Positions 21,579 through 30,189 of a DNA stretch of 64,000 bases are shown piece after piece. The number at the start of each line of letters is the position of its first letter. The first letter of the stretch is position 1. The notes under the pieces were generated by a model, which saw only the letters and a list, made by a program, of their open reading frames with translations, did not search any database and had not been told where the DNA came from. Location: positions 2,356,001 to 2,420,000 of the forward strand of contig NZ_AP022561.1 in NCBI RefSeq assembly GCF_010726245.1, written 5' to 3'. Both the position numbers and the translations under genes were made by a program. The stretch comes from Mycolicibacterium aichiense. GTDB lineage: Bacteria > Actinomycetota > Actinomycetes > Mycobacteriales > Mycobacteriaceae.

Positions 21579-22205
21579 CTACGACTTGTCGGACTTGTCG
21601 GACTTGCTCGTCATGTCGATCTGCTCGGTCGGCTCGTCGCGCTCGGCGGTGGCCACTGGCGAGGTGTGCGCCTCGGTCGCCGCGGACTCGTGGGTGAGTC
21701 CGGCGATCGGACCGGTGCGGTCCTCCGTCTCGACGGCGTCGAACACGTCGTGCGCCTCGCCGTAACGGCGGCGGGGTTCGTCGGGGCGCTTGCGGTCGAC
21801 CAGGAAACGCCCGATTGCCACGGCGGCGATGGCAGGCACGAACACCATCAGTGCGGTGAACGCCGCATAGGTGGTCAGCTCGCTGATCAGGCCCTCGGCG
21901 TACACGTTCTTGTAGAACAGCGAGACGACCCAGGTGATCAGACCGCTCACGATGCCGGCGACCAGTCCGGCCAGCAGCCAGGTCATCGCCAGATCGCGGC
22001 GGCGGTCCGGGTCAGGGTTGTCGTTGGCGTCGCCGCGGCCGTCGATCAGACCCCACAGGAATGCCGCGATACCGAACACCACGACCAGCACGACGCTGAT
22101 CAGTCCCGCCTTGGTCTCGTAGATGTTGATCAGCGTGCCCTGCACGATCCGGACGATCACCATGCCGGCAGCGAACGCCAGTCCGCGCAACAACCACGTA
22201 GTCAT
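21579..22205 (-). CDS. four-helix membrane protein (Rv2536-like)
   Basis: A 208-residue protein with four membrane helices: residues 5-25, a second ending near FGIAAFLWGLIDG, a third at AMTWLLAGLVAGIVSGLITW and a fourth at LMVFVPAIAAVAIGRFLV. A hydrophilic tail ends in a KSDKSDKS repeat. Order between aroQ and pepQ matches Rv2536. A transport function has been suggested for the family but no motif proves it. The stop adjoins that of the convergent hydrolase gene. Confidence 0.72.
   Translation of the reverse strand: MTTWLLRGLAFAAGMVIVRIVQGTLINIYETKAGLISVVLVVVFGIAAFLWGLIDGRGDANDNPDPDRRRDLAMTWLLAGLVAGIVSGLITWVVSLFYKNVYAEGLISELTTYAAFTALMVFVPAIAAVAIGRFLVDRKRPDEPRRRYGEAHDVFDAVETEDRTGPIAGLTHESAATEAHTSPVATAERDEPTEQIDMTSKSDKSDKS
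21583..21609. repeat. short tandem 9-bp repeat encoding the KSD tail
   Basis: GACTTGTCG occurs twice in tandem (21583-21591 and 21592-21600), followed by a partial third copy. It encodes the C-terminal SDK repeats of the four-helix membrane protein. It keeps frame because the unit is 9 bp. Confidence 0.6.
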
Positions 22206-22213
22206 GGTTAGTC

Positions 22214-22219
22214 AGGGTA
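22214..22219 (-). promoter_or_regulatory. -10 element of the four-helix membrane protein gene
   Basis: On the minus strand TACCCT lies 8 nt before the ATG at 22205, with no Shine-Dalgarno sequence. It sits back to back with the pepQ -10 in a 33-bp intergenic space. Confidence 0.42.
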
Positions 22220-22224
22220 GCGAG

Positions 22225-22230
22225 TACCGT
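22225..22230 (+). promoter_or_regulatory. -10 element of pepQ, leaderless type
   Basis: TACCGT is followed by 8 nt and the GTG at 22239, with no Shine-Dalgarno sequence. The -35 region would fall inside the first codons of the divergent gene. Confidence 0.42.
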
Positions 22231-22238
22231 CAGCGACC

Positions 22239-23333
22239 GTGACACATTCCCAACGTCGGAACCGGCTGGCAGCCACGCTGGCCGCCGACGGACTGGACGC
22301 AATGCTGATCAGTGACCTGGTCAACGTGCGTTATCTCTCCGGTTTCAGCGGGTCGAACGCCGCGCTTCTGGTGTTCGCGGGCGACACGCCCGACGTGTTG
22401 GCCACCGATTCGCGGTACCGGACGCAGGCCGCACAGCAGGCGCCGGACCTGGAAACCGTCATCGAGCGGGCCTGCGGACGTCACCTCGTGGGCCGGGCGG
22501 TGGCCGACGGAGCCCGCCGGATCGGGTTCGAGAGCCACGTCGTCACCGTCGACGGGTTCGACACCCTGGCCCGCGAAGTCGACGAGCAGCCGGCGGCCGA
22601 GCTGGTGCGGGCCTCGGGGACCGTCGAGGCGCTGCGCGAGATCAAGGATGCCGGTGAGATCGCACTGCTGCGGCTGGCCTGCGAAGCCGCCGACGCAGCC
22701 CTGGCGGTGCTGGTGAGCAGCGACGGGCTGCGGCCGGGCCGCACTGAGCGGGAAGTCGGCCGCCAGCTCGAGGCGCTGATGCTCGAACACGGCGCCGACG
22801 GACCGTCGTTTGAAACCATCGTGGCCACCGGCGCCAACTCGGCGATCCCACACCACCGGCCCACCGACGCGGTGCTGGGCAGCGGCGACTTCGTCAAGAT
22901 CGACTTCGGCGCGCTGGTCGGGGGTTATCACTCCGACATGACCCGCACGTTCGTGCTCGGCGCCGCAGCCGAGTGGCAGCTGGAGATCTACGAGCTGGTG
23001 GCGGCGTCCCAGCGGGCCGGCCGCAACGCTCTCGAGGTGGGGGCGGAGCTTCGTGACGTGGATGGCGCGGCCCGGCAGGTGATCGTCGACGCCGGCTACG
23101 GCGAGTTCTTCGGGCACGGCCTCGGGCACGGGGTCGGACTGCAGATCCACGAAGCGCCGGGAATCAACTCCGCCGCCGCCGGTACACTGCTTGCTGGCTC
23201 CGTGGTGACCGTGGAACCCGGGGTCTACCTGCCCGACCGTGGCGGTGTCCGCATCGAGGACACCCTGGTCGTCGGCGAACGAAGCCCCGAACTACTGACC
23301 CGGTTCCCCAAGGAACTGACCGTCCTGACTTAG
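22239..23333 (+). CDS. pepQ: M24 family Xaa-Pro peptidase
   Basis: A 364-residue cytoplasmic metallopeptidase of the prolidase/aminopeptidase P class, cleaving bonds next to proline. The creatinase-like N-terminal half is followed by the pita-bread domain. Metal ligands are all visible: Asp in KIDFGAL, Asp in [11 protein letters not shown], His in [14 protein letters not shown], Glu in VTVEPGVY and Glu in VRIEDTL. It corresponds to Rv2535c. It is 14 bp upstream of efp, probably as one transcript. Confidence 0.92.
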   Translation: MTHSQRRNRLAATLAADGLDAMLISDLVNVRYLSGFSGSNAALLVFAGDTPDVLATDSRYRTQAAQQAPDLETVIERACGRHLVGRAVADGARRIGFESHVVTVDGFDTLAREVDEQPAAELVRASGTVEALREIKDAGEIALLRLACEAADAALAVLVSSDGLRPGRTEREVGRQLEALMLEHGADGPSFETIVATGANSAIPHHRPTDAVLGSGDFVKIDFGALVGGYHSDMTRTFVLGAAAEWQLEIYELVAASQRAGRNALEVGAELRDVDGAARQVIVDAGYGEFFGHGLGHGVGLQIHEAPGINSAAAGTLLAGSVVTVEPGVYLPDRGGVRIEDTLVVGERSPELLTRFPKELTVLT

Positions 23334-23347
23334 GAGAACGACCTACC

Positions 23348-23911
23348 GTGGCATCCACTGCCGATTTCAAGAATGGCCTTGTGCTGAACATCGACGGCCA
23401 GCTCTGGCAGATCACCGAGTTCCAGCACGTCAAACCGGGCAAGGGCCCGGCGTTTGTGCGTACCAAGCTCAAGAACGTGCTGTCGGGCAAGGTCGTCGAC
23501 AAGACCTACAACGCCGGGGTGAAGGTGGAGACCGCGACCGTCGACCGGCGCGACGCCACCTACCTCTACCGCGACGGCTCGGATTTCGTGTTCATGGACT
23601 CCGAGGACTTCGAGCAGCACCCGCTGCCGGAGGCGCTGGTGGGCCGGCTGGCAGATTTCCTGCTGGAGGGCATGCCGGTGCAGATCGCGTTCAACGAGGG
23701 CTCGCCGCTGTATCTGGAGCTGCCGGTGACCGTCGAGCTCGAGGTCGCCAGCACCGAGCCCGGCCTGCAGGGCGACCGTTCCAGCGCCGGCACCAAGCCG
23801 GCGACGCTGGAGACCGGCGCCGAGATCCAGGTTCCGCTGTTCATCAACACCGGCGACAAACTCAAGGTCGATTCCCGCGACGGCAGTTACCTGGGGCGTG
23901 TGAACTCCTGA
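23348..23911 (+). CDS. efp: elongation factor P
   Basis: Rescues ribosomes stalled at polyproline. The 187-residue protein has the three-domain EF-P layout: an N-terminal KOW-like domain with [10 protein letters not shown] (the loop whose tip residue is modified in some bacteria), OB domains 2 and 3, and the C-terminal signature near [27 protein letters not shown] precedes the GTG at 23348. It lies between pepQ and nusB, as in M. tuberculosis. Confidence 0.97.
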   Translation: MASTADFKNGLVLNIDGQLWQITEFQHVKPGKGPAFVRTKLKNVLSGKVVDKTYNAGVKVETATVDRRDATYLYRDGSDFVFMDSEDFEQHPLPEALVGRLADFLLEGMPVQIAFNEGSPLYLELPVTVELEVASTEPGLQGDRSSAGTKPATLETGAEIQVPLFINTGDKLKVDSRDGSYLGRVNS

Positions 23912-23912
23912 T

Positions 23913-24404
23913 ATGGCCGACCGCAAGGCCGACAAGGGTCGGCATCAGGCGCGCAAGCGCGCCGTCGACCTGCTGTTCGAGGCCGAGGCCCGGGGTCTGA
24001 CCCCGGCCGAGGTGGCCGAGGGGCGCACTGCGCTCGCCGAGGCGAACGCGGACGTATCGGCGCTGAACCCGTACACGGTGACCGTCGCGCAGGGCGTCAC
24101 GGCGCACACGGCCCACATCGACGAGATGATCACCTCGCACCTGCAGGGCTGGACTCTGGAGCGGCTGCCCGCCGTGGACCGCGCGATCCTGCGGGTGGCG
24201 GTGTGGGAGCTGCTGCACGCCGAGGACGTGCCGGAGCCGGTGGCCGTCGACGAGGCGGTCGAGCTGGCCAAGGAGCTGTCCACCGACGACTCACCGGGCT
24301 TCGTCAACGGGGTGCTCGGCCAGGTCATGCTGGTGACCCCGCAGATCCGCGCGGCCTCGCAAGCAGTCACAGACGCAGTCCGGGGCCCCGGCCCCGAGGC
24401 GTAA
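23913..24404 (+). CDS. nusB: transcription antitermination factor NusB
   Basis: An RNA-binding all-helical protein that with NusE (S10) binds boxA of rRNA leaders. In its 163 residues the N-terminal helix [16 protein letters not shown] and the [18 protein letters not shown] core are diagnostic. The motif [17 protein letters not shown] ends the fold. It starts one nt after the efp stop. Confidence 0.95.
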   Translation: MADRKADKGRHQARKRAVDLLFEAEARGLTPAEVAEGRTALAEANADVSALNPYTVTVAQGVTAHTAHIDEMITSHLQGWTLERLPAVDRAILRVAVWELLHAEDVPEPVAVDEAVELAKELSTDDSPGFVNGVLGQVMLVTPQIRAASQAVTDAVRGPGPEA

Positions 24405-24407
24405 CCT
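24402..24407 (+). promoter_or_regulatory. -10 element of the second TetR gene, leaderless type
   Basis: TAACCT, which contains the nusB stop codon, is followed by 7 nt and the ATG at 24415. No Shine-Dalgarno sequence is present. Confidence 0.48.
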
Positions 24408-24414
24408 CCCCGCC

Positions 24415-24951
24415 ATGTTGAGCTCCGCGGACTGGGTCGAAGCGGGGTTCTCGTTGCTCGCCGAGCAGGGCGTCAAGGCACTGACCGTCGGCCGGCTCTG
24501 CGAGCGGGTGGGTGCCACCAAGGGCAGCTTCTACTGGCATTTCACCGACCTCGGCGCGTATCGGCGCGCGCTGGCCGACACCTGGGCCGAGGTGAATGAC
24601 ACCGACCGCGCCGAGTTCATCGGACTGGCCGAGCTTCCACCGCGCGAGCGGCTCAGCCGGATGATGAGAACTCTTCTGGGGCAACGGCATTGGATGCTGG
24701 AGCGGGCGATGCGGGAGTGGGCACGCACCGACGCCGATGTCGCGGCCGCGGTGTCCGCCTCCGACCGGCGGGTGCGCCGTGCGGTGCGGCAGGCCTACCT
24801 CGATGACGGCTTCAGCACCGAGGAGGCCCACGTGCGCGCTGACGCGACATTCGCGGCGGGCGTGGGATTTCTGCACCTGTCCGTCACCGCTCCCGGCGCG
24901 AAAGCCACTGCGCAGCAACAGCGTTTCCTGGACATCATGCTTCGCCACTAA
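24415..24951 (+). CDS. TetR family transcriptional regulator
   Basis: A 178-residue regulator. The DNA-binding domain covers roughly residues 1-50: WVEAGFSLLAEQGVKALTVG, then LCERVGATKGSFYWHF, whose recognition helix is clear. The rest is a helical ligand domain. A perfect inverted repeat lies between its stop and the next gene (24954-24971) and is the obvious candidate operator, so it probably represses the flavin monooxygenase gene downstream. Ligand unknown. Confidence 0.87.
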   Translation: MLSSADWVEAGFSLLAEQGVKALTVGRLCERVGATKGSFYWHFTDLGAYRRALADTWAEVNDTDRAEFIGLAELPPRERLSRMMRTLLGQRHWMLERAMREWARTDADVAAAVSASDRRVRRAVRQAYLDDGFSTEEAHVRADATFAAGVGFLHLSVTAPGAKATAQQQRFLDIMLRH

Positions 24952-24953
24952 GG

Positions 24954-24971
24954 CCATACCAAAAGGTATGG
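24954..24971. promoter_or_regulatory. candidate TetR operator (perfect 7-4-7 inverted repeat)
   Basis: CCATACC (24954-24960), AAAA, GGTATGG (24965-24971) form a perfect palindrome directly abutting the -10 hexamer of the monooxygenase gene. Size and symmetry suit a TetR dimer, and bound protein would block RNA polymerase. Regulator identity is inferred from adjacency. Confidence 0.62.
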
Positions 24972-24977
24972 TAGCGT
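24972..24977 (+). promoter_or_regulatory. -10 element of the flavin monooxygenase gene, leaderless type
   Basis: TAGCGT is followed by 7 nt and the ATG at 24985. It directly follows the palindrome. Confidence 0.5.
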
Positions 24978-24984
24978 TCGGCCG

Positions 24985-26124
24985 ATGATCAGCGACGACT
25001 TCGTGGCGCGCCTGGCGCGGCGCGCCGTAGAGGCCGAAGAGCTGCGCCGTCTGCCCGACGCCACCATTGCCGACTACCGGACCAGCGGGCTGGCGCGACT
25101 GCTGCTGCCCGCCCGCTACGGCGGGGACCAGGCGCCGTTCCCGGACATCCTGGAACCGGTGCGCCGAATGGCCCATGGCTGTGTATCGAGTGCCTGGACG
25201 TTGGGGTTCTACACCCTGCACAACTGGATGCTGGCGCTGTTCGGCGAGCAGGCGCAGGACGAGGTGTTCGCCGACGGGCCGGTGTTGTGCCCGGCGCCGC
25301 TGGCGCCGACCGGTCGCGCGGTGCCCGTCGACGGCGGGGTGCGGCTGTCCGGGCGGTGGTCCTGGGCCACCGGGATCATGGCCGCCGACTGGGTGATGGT
25401 CGGCGCCCTGTGTGGACCCGACGACGGCAGGTATCCCGCGCTGGTCCTGTTGCCGTTCGACGACGTTGCCGTAGAGGATGTTTGGCACACCGACGGGATG
25501 CGGGGGACCGGCTCGCACGATGTGCTGGTGAACGACGTGTTCGTGCCTGAGCACCGCCTGGTCGGCGTCGTCGACGTCTATGGCGGCACCGCGCCGGGTG
25601 CGGCGCTGCACGATGCGAGCGCCTACCGGTGGCCGATGGTCCCTGCGTTGTCACTGCTGGCGGCGATGCCGGCACTCGGTGCCGCGGAGGCGGTCGCCGA
25701 CGGGTTCGCAGCCCGGCTCGGTGAGCGCGTGCTGGCCTACTCCGGGGTGACCCAGAAACAACAGCCGGCCGCTCAGATCCGCCTCGGCGATGCCCGGGTG
25801 CGGTTACGCGCGCTGCACGGCCTGCTGGACGACACGGTCGATCTGATCGAGGGCTTGGTCACCGACGGCACCCGGATCCCGCGCACGGTCCGCGCCCGGA
25901 CCCGGGTAGCCGCCGCGCACATCGTCCACGAGTCTCGTGCCGTCGTCGCCGATCTGCTCGAATCCTCCGGTGCCAGTGCGCATTTCCTGCACAACCCGCT
26001 CCAGCGCGCGAAACGGGACATCGACGTCATCTCCGGCCACGTGGTGTTCGACTACGACGTGAGCCGCGAGCTGGCCGGCGCGCTGGAGATCGGCGCGCCG
26101 GTCTCGCCGATCGCGATGGTCTAG
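24985..26124 (+). CDS. acyl-CoA dehydrogenase-fold flavin monooxygenase (HsaA-like)
   Basis: A 379-residue protein of the acyl-CoA dehydrogenase superfamily, closer to two-component flavin monooxygenases such as HsaA or DszC. ARYGGDQAPFPDILEPVRRM and GCVSSAWTLGFYTLHNWMLA match the N-terminal helical domain. RLSGRWSWATGIMAADWVMV is the beta domain, and the C-terminal helical bundle ends with SGASAHFLHNPLQRAKRDID. No acyl-CoA dehydrogenase catalytic Glu is evident. A flavin reductase partner is not encoded nearby. Likely controlled by the adjacent TetR protein. Its stop overlaps the convergent btpA-like gene. Confidence 0.8.
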   Translation: MISDDFVARLARRAVEAEELRRLPDATIADYRTSGLARLLLPARYGGDQAPFPDILEPVRRMAHGCVSSAWTLGFYTLHNWMLALFGEQAQDEVFADGPVLCPAPLAPTGRAVPVDGGVRLSGRWSWATGIMAADWVMVGALCGPDDGRYPALVLLPFDDVAVEDVWHTDGMRGTGSHDVLVNDVFVPEHRLVGVVDVYGGTAPGAALHDASAYRWPMVPALSLLAAMPALGAAEAVADGFAARLGERVLAYSGVTQKQQPAAQIRLGDARVRLRALHGLLDDTVDLIEGLVTDGTRIPRTVRARTRVAAAHIVHESRAVVADLLESSGASAHFLHNPLQRAKRDIDVISGHVVFDYDVSRELAGALEIGAPVSPIAMV

Positions 26125-26927
26125 CCGGCGCTCCTGGCATTGGCCATGAGCTCGGCCACCCGTTCGCGCTGAGCCGGGTTCTCGAAGATGCCGTCCTTCT
26201 TGAAGTACGTGCCGACGATGGCGCCGTCGGCGACGGCGAGCTGGTCGGCGACGTTCTCGGCCCTGACGCCGGTGTTGACGAACACCGGGACGGTCCCCGC
26301 GTTCTTCTTGACCACCGACAGTGCCTCGAGATCCGTTGGGGCGCCGGCCGTCAGCCCCGATACACAGATGGCGTCGGGAAGCGTGGCGAACACCGTGGTC
26401 CGGGTGATCGACGCGAGATCGCGCTGCGCGAGGTAGGTGGCGGACTCGGGAACGATGTTGAAGAACAGTTTCACCCCGGCACCGCCGATGCGGGCGCGGT
26501 GACGGGCAACTTCACCGACGTTGGTGTCCCACAACCCGAAATCGCTGGCGTACACGCCGGTGAAGATCTCGCGGACGTACTGTGCGCCGGTGGCCACGGC
26601 GAGGTCGATCGAGGCGCGACCGTCCCACAACACGTTGACCCCGTAGGGAATCGAGATGTCGCCGAGCAACTGACCGATGATGCGGGCCATCGTGATCGCG
26701 GTGATCGGTTCGGTCTTCGTGAGGTAGGGCAGGCTGAACTCGTTCGAGATCATCACCCCGTCGACGCCGCCCTGCTGGAGCGCGTCGAGCTCCTCCTTGG
26801 CGCGGTCCACCACGGCCGTGAGCCCGGCGCGGGTGTCGAATCCGGGGTCCCCGGGCAGCGCGGAGAGGTGAAGCATCGCGATCACAGGCTTCGCTACGGA
26901 GAAGACCTCGCGCACCCAGTCGGCCAT
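26121..26927 (-). CDS. BtpA/SgcQ family TIM-barrel protein
   Basis: A 268-residue single-domain protein of the BtpA/SgcQ family. Typical elements are PVIAMLHLSALPGDP at the first strand, GGVDGVMISNEFSLPY, IPYGVNVLWDGRASIDLAVA, FNIVPESATYL and VFVNTGVRAENV, then ADGAIVGTYFKKDG at the end, read here as a possible phosphate-binding strand. BtpA was named for a cyanobacterial photosystem I mutant; SgcQ lies in an E. coli sugar operon. The enzymatic reaction is not established. It is divergent from the DeoR operon, and AAAGGGG precedes the ATG. It probably joins the same sugar pathway. Confidence 0.85.
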   Translation of the reverse strand: MADWVREVFSVAKPVIAMLHLSALPGDPGFDTRAGLTAVVDRAKEELDALQQGGVDGVMISNEFSLPYLTKTEPITAITMARIIGQLLGDISIPYGVNVLWDGRASIDLAVATGAQYVREIFTGVYASDFGLWDTNVGEVARHRARIGGAGVKLFFNIVPESATYLAQRDLASITRTTVFATLPDAICVSGLTAGAPTDLEALSVVKKNAGTVPVFVNTGVRAENVADQLAVADGAIVGTYFKKDGIFENPAQRERVAELMANARSAG

Positions 26928-27097
26928 GTGAACCCCTTTCGGTTGAGACTGTCTGTTTCTAACGCACGGCTGACGCGTTCTGCAAGAAAATTACAGATTG
27001 TTCCGGAAACTCCGGTAATTGTTGCAGCCAAGTCGTGAAGACTTTACATTGAATCCCACACTTCGTGAATCACTCACAACAAGGAGCGGGCGAACTG
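26928..27097. promoter_or_regulatory. divergent control region of the sugar locus
   Basis: This 170-bp stretch, more AT-rich than its neighbours, separates the BtpA-like gene from deoR. TTGCAG (27022-27027) and TACATT (27044-27049), 16 bp apart, form a plausible promoter for the DeoR operon. TCGTGAA is repeated directly at 27033-27039 and 27063-27069, flanking that -10 box. AATTAC (26989-26994) and GTAATT (27015-27020) form an inverted repeat. These are candidate sites for the DeoR protein on its own promoter. Confidence 0.45.
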
Positions 27098-27907
27098 GTG
27101 TCAGCCAAGACGCGGCGTGCGCAGATAGAGCAGCGGGTCCTTGACGAGGGCGAGATCGAATACGCCTCGTTGGCACAGGAATACGGCGTCTCCGAGATGA
27201 CGATCCGCCGAGACGTCGACGCGTTGGAGGCATCCGGTCTGGTCCGGCGCATCACCGGCGGCGCGATCAAGGCTTATCAGAAGGCGGAAGAGCCATCCTT
27301 CGAGAGCCGGGCGTCGAGATCGGCCACCGAGAAGATGCACATCGCCGAGGCGGCGGTCGAACTCCTCGAGCCGGGCGAGACCGTCATCCTCGACAGCGGC
27401 AGCACAGTACTGGCGGTGGCCCGGGCCATCCGCGGCCGCGGGCTCGGGCTCACCATCGTGACGCCGAGCCTGCTGGCCGCAATCGAGCTCGCGGACGAAC
27501 CGGACACCACGATCATCGTCACCGGGGGGCATCTTCGCCCCGGCGAGCTCAGCCTGATCGGCTTCGAAACCGAAGCGGTCTATCAGATGTACAACTGCGA
27601 CACCTACATCATGGGTGTCGCCGGTGTCGATCCCGTCCGCGGCCTGACCGACTATCACCGGCTCGAGGGCAGCGCCAAGCGTGCGGCCGCCGGCGCCGCG
27701 GACCGGATCATCGTCGTCGCCGATGAGTCCAAACTCGGCCGGGTGCAGCTGTTGACCGTTGCCCCGCTGAGCGCGGCGGGCCACATCGTCACCGACAGTC
27801 CGCCCGATCACCCCACCCTGGTCGCTGCCCGCAACCTCGGCGTGGAGGTGCTCTGCGTGGATCGCGACGACAAGCCCGGCGACGGCGTTCTGGACGAAGC
27901 CCTGTGA
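27098..27907 (+). CDS. DeoR family transcriptional regulator
   Basis: A 269-residue sugar-phosphate-responsive regulator. The winged helix-turn-helix spans about residues 1-57 (SLAQEYGVSEMTIRRDVDAL, then RRITGGA). The C-terminal DeoR sensor domain, of ribose-5-phosphate isomerase-like fold, has ETVILDSGSTVLAVARAI, MGVAGVDPVRGLTDY and ADRIIVVADESKLGR. AAGGAG about 11 nt upstream supports the GTG at 27098 over the GTG at 27065. It opens the sugar operon and overlaps the kinase gene by 4 bp. Confidence 0.9.
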   Translation: MSAKTRRAQIEQRVLDEGEIEYASLAQEYGVSEMTIRRDVDALEASGLVRRITGGAIKAYQKAEEPSFESRASRSATEKMHIAEAAVELLEPGETVILDSGSTVLAVARAIRGRGLGLTIVTPSLLAAIELADEPDTTIIVTGGHLRPGELSLIGFETEAVYQMYNCDTYIMGVAGVDPVRGLTDYHRLEGSAKRAAAGAADRIIVVADESKLGRVQLLTVAPLSAAGHIVTDSPPDHPTLVAARNLGVEVLCVDRDDKPGDGVLDEAL

Positions 27908-29388
27908 GCGGCTTCACCATCGGCGTGGACATCGGCACCACCGGCACCAAGACGGTGCTGCTGGACACCGACGGTGGCATCGTCGCCCAAACCAGCCGTG
28001 AATCAACACTTTTCAGTGACCGGCCCGGCTGGGCCGAGGCAGACCCGGACCAGTGGCTGGCCAATGTGGTCGGCTCGCTCACCGAGGTCGTCGCCACGGC
28101 GGGTATCGCACCGGCCGACGTCACAGCCATTGCCACCACGGGCATGGTGCCTGCCGTCATCGCCATCGATGCCGAGGGCCGACCACTGCGCCGGGCAATC
28201 CTGCAGAACGACGCCCGCGCCGCCGATGAGATCCGCACCCTGGCAACGGCCCTGGCCGATATCGACCTCGTCGCGTTGACGGGTGCCGCACTGACCCAGC
28301 AGTCGGTCGCGCCCACCGTGCTCTGGCTGCAGCGCAACGAACCTGACATCACCGCGCGGACAGCCCATTTCGTCGGCTCCTACGACTGGCTGTTGGTCGC
28401 CCTGGGCGCGCCTGCCCATGTCGAGAGGAACTGGGCCCTGGAATCCGGCCTGTTCACCATCGGGGGAGAGCCGGTCGGCGCGGTGATGTCAGCCGCCGGT
28501 ATCGATCCCGAGCTCCTGCCGCCCGTCCGGTCGCCCGGAGACGTTGCCGGCGGGCTCAGCGCCGAGATGGCCCAACGCAGCGGACTGCGCGCGGGCACAC
28601 CTCTGGTGGTCGGCGGTGCCGACCACGTGCTGTCGGCCTTCGCCGCGGGCGTCGAAGAACACGGCGACTGGTTGGTGAAGCTGGGGGGCGCCGGCGACAT
28701 CCTCGTGGCCAGTGATGATCCCGTCGTCGACCGACGCCTCTACCTCGATGCCCATCCGGTGCCCGGACGGTGGCTGCCCAATGGCTGCATGGCCACCAGC
28801 GGCAGCCTGATCCGCTGGTTCCAAAGCCTCATCGGCGGCGAGGATCTGCTGAACCTGGACGAGGAGGCGCAGCACCGTCGCCCTGCCGAAGTCCTCTGCC
28901 TTCCGTACTTCCTCGGCGAGAAGAGCCCACTGCATGACCCGGATCTGCGCGGGGTCTACGCGGGTCTGCACCTGGGCACCACCCGGGCCGACATGTACCG
29001 CTCGACCCTGGAGGCCATCGCTTTCGGCTTCCGCCACCACGTCGAGGTGTTCGGCGAACTGGGCATCGAACTCGGCCGTGCGTCGATCACCAACGGCGGC
29101 AGCAAGTCCACGCTGTGGAAGCAGATCCACGCCGAGGTACTCGGCGTGCCGGTGCATCCCATCGTCGACCATCCCGGCGCCTCGCTGGGGGCCGCGCTGA
29201 TCGCCGCAGTCGGTGTCGGGGCGCTGGCGGGATGGGACCAGTGCCGGCCGTTCGTCAGGCTCGGCGAACCCGTGGTGCCCGACCCCGCCAATGTCGCGGT
29301 CTACGACGCCGCATACCAGGAATGGCGCGACCTGGCCACCGCCACCACCGCCATCTCGCACACGCTAGCTGAAAGGACTCGTCAATGA
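27904..29388 (+). CDS. FGGY family carbohydrate kinase (xylulokinase-like)
   Basis: A 494-residue two-domain sugar kinase. The N-terminal phosphate loop is GVDIGTTGTKTVLLDTDG. DQWLANVVGSLTEVV, LQNDARAADEI and YDWLLVALGAPAHVERNWAL follow. GGADHVLSAFAAGV carries the catalytic Asp expected in FGGY kinases. The C-terminal signature is AIAFGFRHHVEVFGELG with TNGGSKSTLWKQIHA. Substrate is probably a ketose or polyol formed by the SDR next to it. GTGA and ATGA overlaps couple it to deoR and the SDR gene. Confidence 0.9.
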   Translation: MSGFTIGVDIGTTGTKTVLLDTDGGIVAQTSRESTLFSDRPGWAEADPDQWLANVVGSLTEVVATAGIAPADVTAIATTGMVPAVIAIDAEGRPLRRAILQNDARAADEIRTLATALADIDLVALTGAALTQQSVAPTVLWLQRNEPDITARTAHFVGSYDWLLVALGAPAHVERNWALESGLFTIGGEPVGAVMSAAGIDPELLPPVRSPGDVAGGLSAEMAQRSGLRAGTPLVVGGADHVLSAFAAGVEEHGDWLVKLGGAGDILVASDDPVVDRRLYLDAHPVPGRWLPNGCMATSGSLIRWFQSLIGGEDLLNLDEEAQHRRPAEVLCLPYFLGEKSPLHDPDLRGVYAGLHLGTTRADMYRSTLEAIAFGFRHHVEVFGELGIELGRASITNGGSKSTLWKQIHAEVLGVPVHPIVDHPGASLGAALIAAVGVGALAGWDQCRPFVRLGEPVVPDPANVAVYDAAYQEWRDLATATTAISHTLAERTRQ

Positions 29389-30158
29389 GCAAGACCGTGG
29401 TCGTCACCGGAGCCGGATCGGGGATCGGCAAGGCGATCGCCACCGTTGCCGCCCAACGTGATTGGCGGGTGGTGGTCACCGACATCGATCTCGACGCCGC
29501 CACCGCGGTGGCAGCCGGGCTGGACGACCCGGCCGGCCTGGGCCACGAAGCCACCCAGCTCGATGTCACCGACCCGGCGCAGGCCGCGATGGTCGCCGAC
29601 GACATCGCAGACCGGCTCGGGCTGGACGCGTGGATGAGCAATGCCGGTATCTCGTTCATGGTGCCGTTCCTCGACGTGTCATTGGACAACTACGACCTGA
29701 CGATGGACATCAACCTCAAGGGGGTCTTCATCTGCGGTCAGGCGGCCGCCCGCGCGATGGTCCGCACCGGGCGCCGCGGGACGATCGTCAACACGGCGTC
29801 GATGGCGGGCAAGCAGGGCCGGGTGCCGTATCTGTCCGACTACGTCGCCTCCAAGCACGGCGTCGTCGGCCTGACCCAGGCGATGGCATACGAACTCGCC
29901 GAGCACGGCATCACCGTCAACTGTGTGTGCCCCGGATTCGTGGCCACCCCGATGCAGTCGCGCGAATTGGACTGGGAGGCACAGCTTCGCGGAACCACGC
30001 CCGAGAAGGTCAAGCAGATGTGGATCGATGACACACCGCTCGGCCGTTTACAGCAGCCGGAGGACGTCGCCTACACCGTCGCCTTCCTGCTCTCCGATGA
30101 CGCCCGGTTCATCACCGGCGAGGCGCTGGCCGTCAACGGCGGCGCCTACATGGATTAG
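29385..30158 (+). CDS. SDR family oxidoreductase of the sugar locus
   Basis: A 257-residue classical SDR. The NAD(P) turn is TGAGSGIGKAIA, MSNAGIS is the NNAG element, catalytic Ser is in VNTASMAGKQG, and Tyr and Lys are in YVASKHG. The C-terminus (FITGEALAVNGGAYMD) is standard. VVTDIDLDAATA has Asp after the second strand, which usually favours NAD over NADP. In this operon it probably oxidises an imported polyol to the ketose used by the FGGY kinase. That role is inferred. Confidence 0.88.
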   Translation: MSKTVVVTGAGSGIGKAIATVAAQRDWRVVVTDIDLDAATAVAAGLDDPAGLGHEATQLDVTDPAQAAMVADDIADRLGLDAWMSNAGISFMVPFLDVSLDNYDLTMDINLKGVFICGQAAARAMVRTGRRGTIVNTASMAGKQGRVPYLSDYVASKHGVVGLTQAMAYELAEHGITVNCVCPGFVATPMQSRELDWEAQLRGTTPEKVKQMWIDDTPLGRLQQPEDVAYTVAFLLSDDARFITGEALAVNGGAYMD

Positions 30159-30189
30159 CCCTGATGTTCACCACTGAAAAGGGGAAGCA

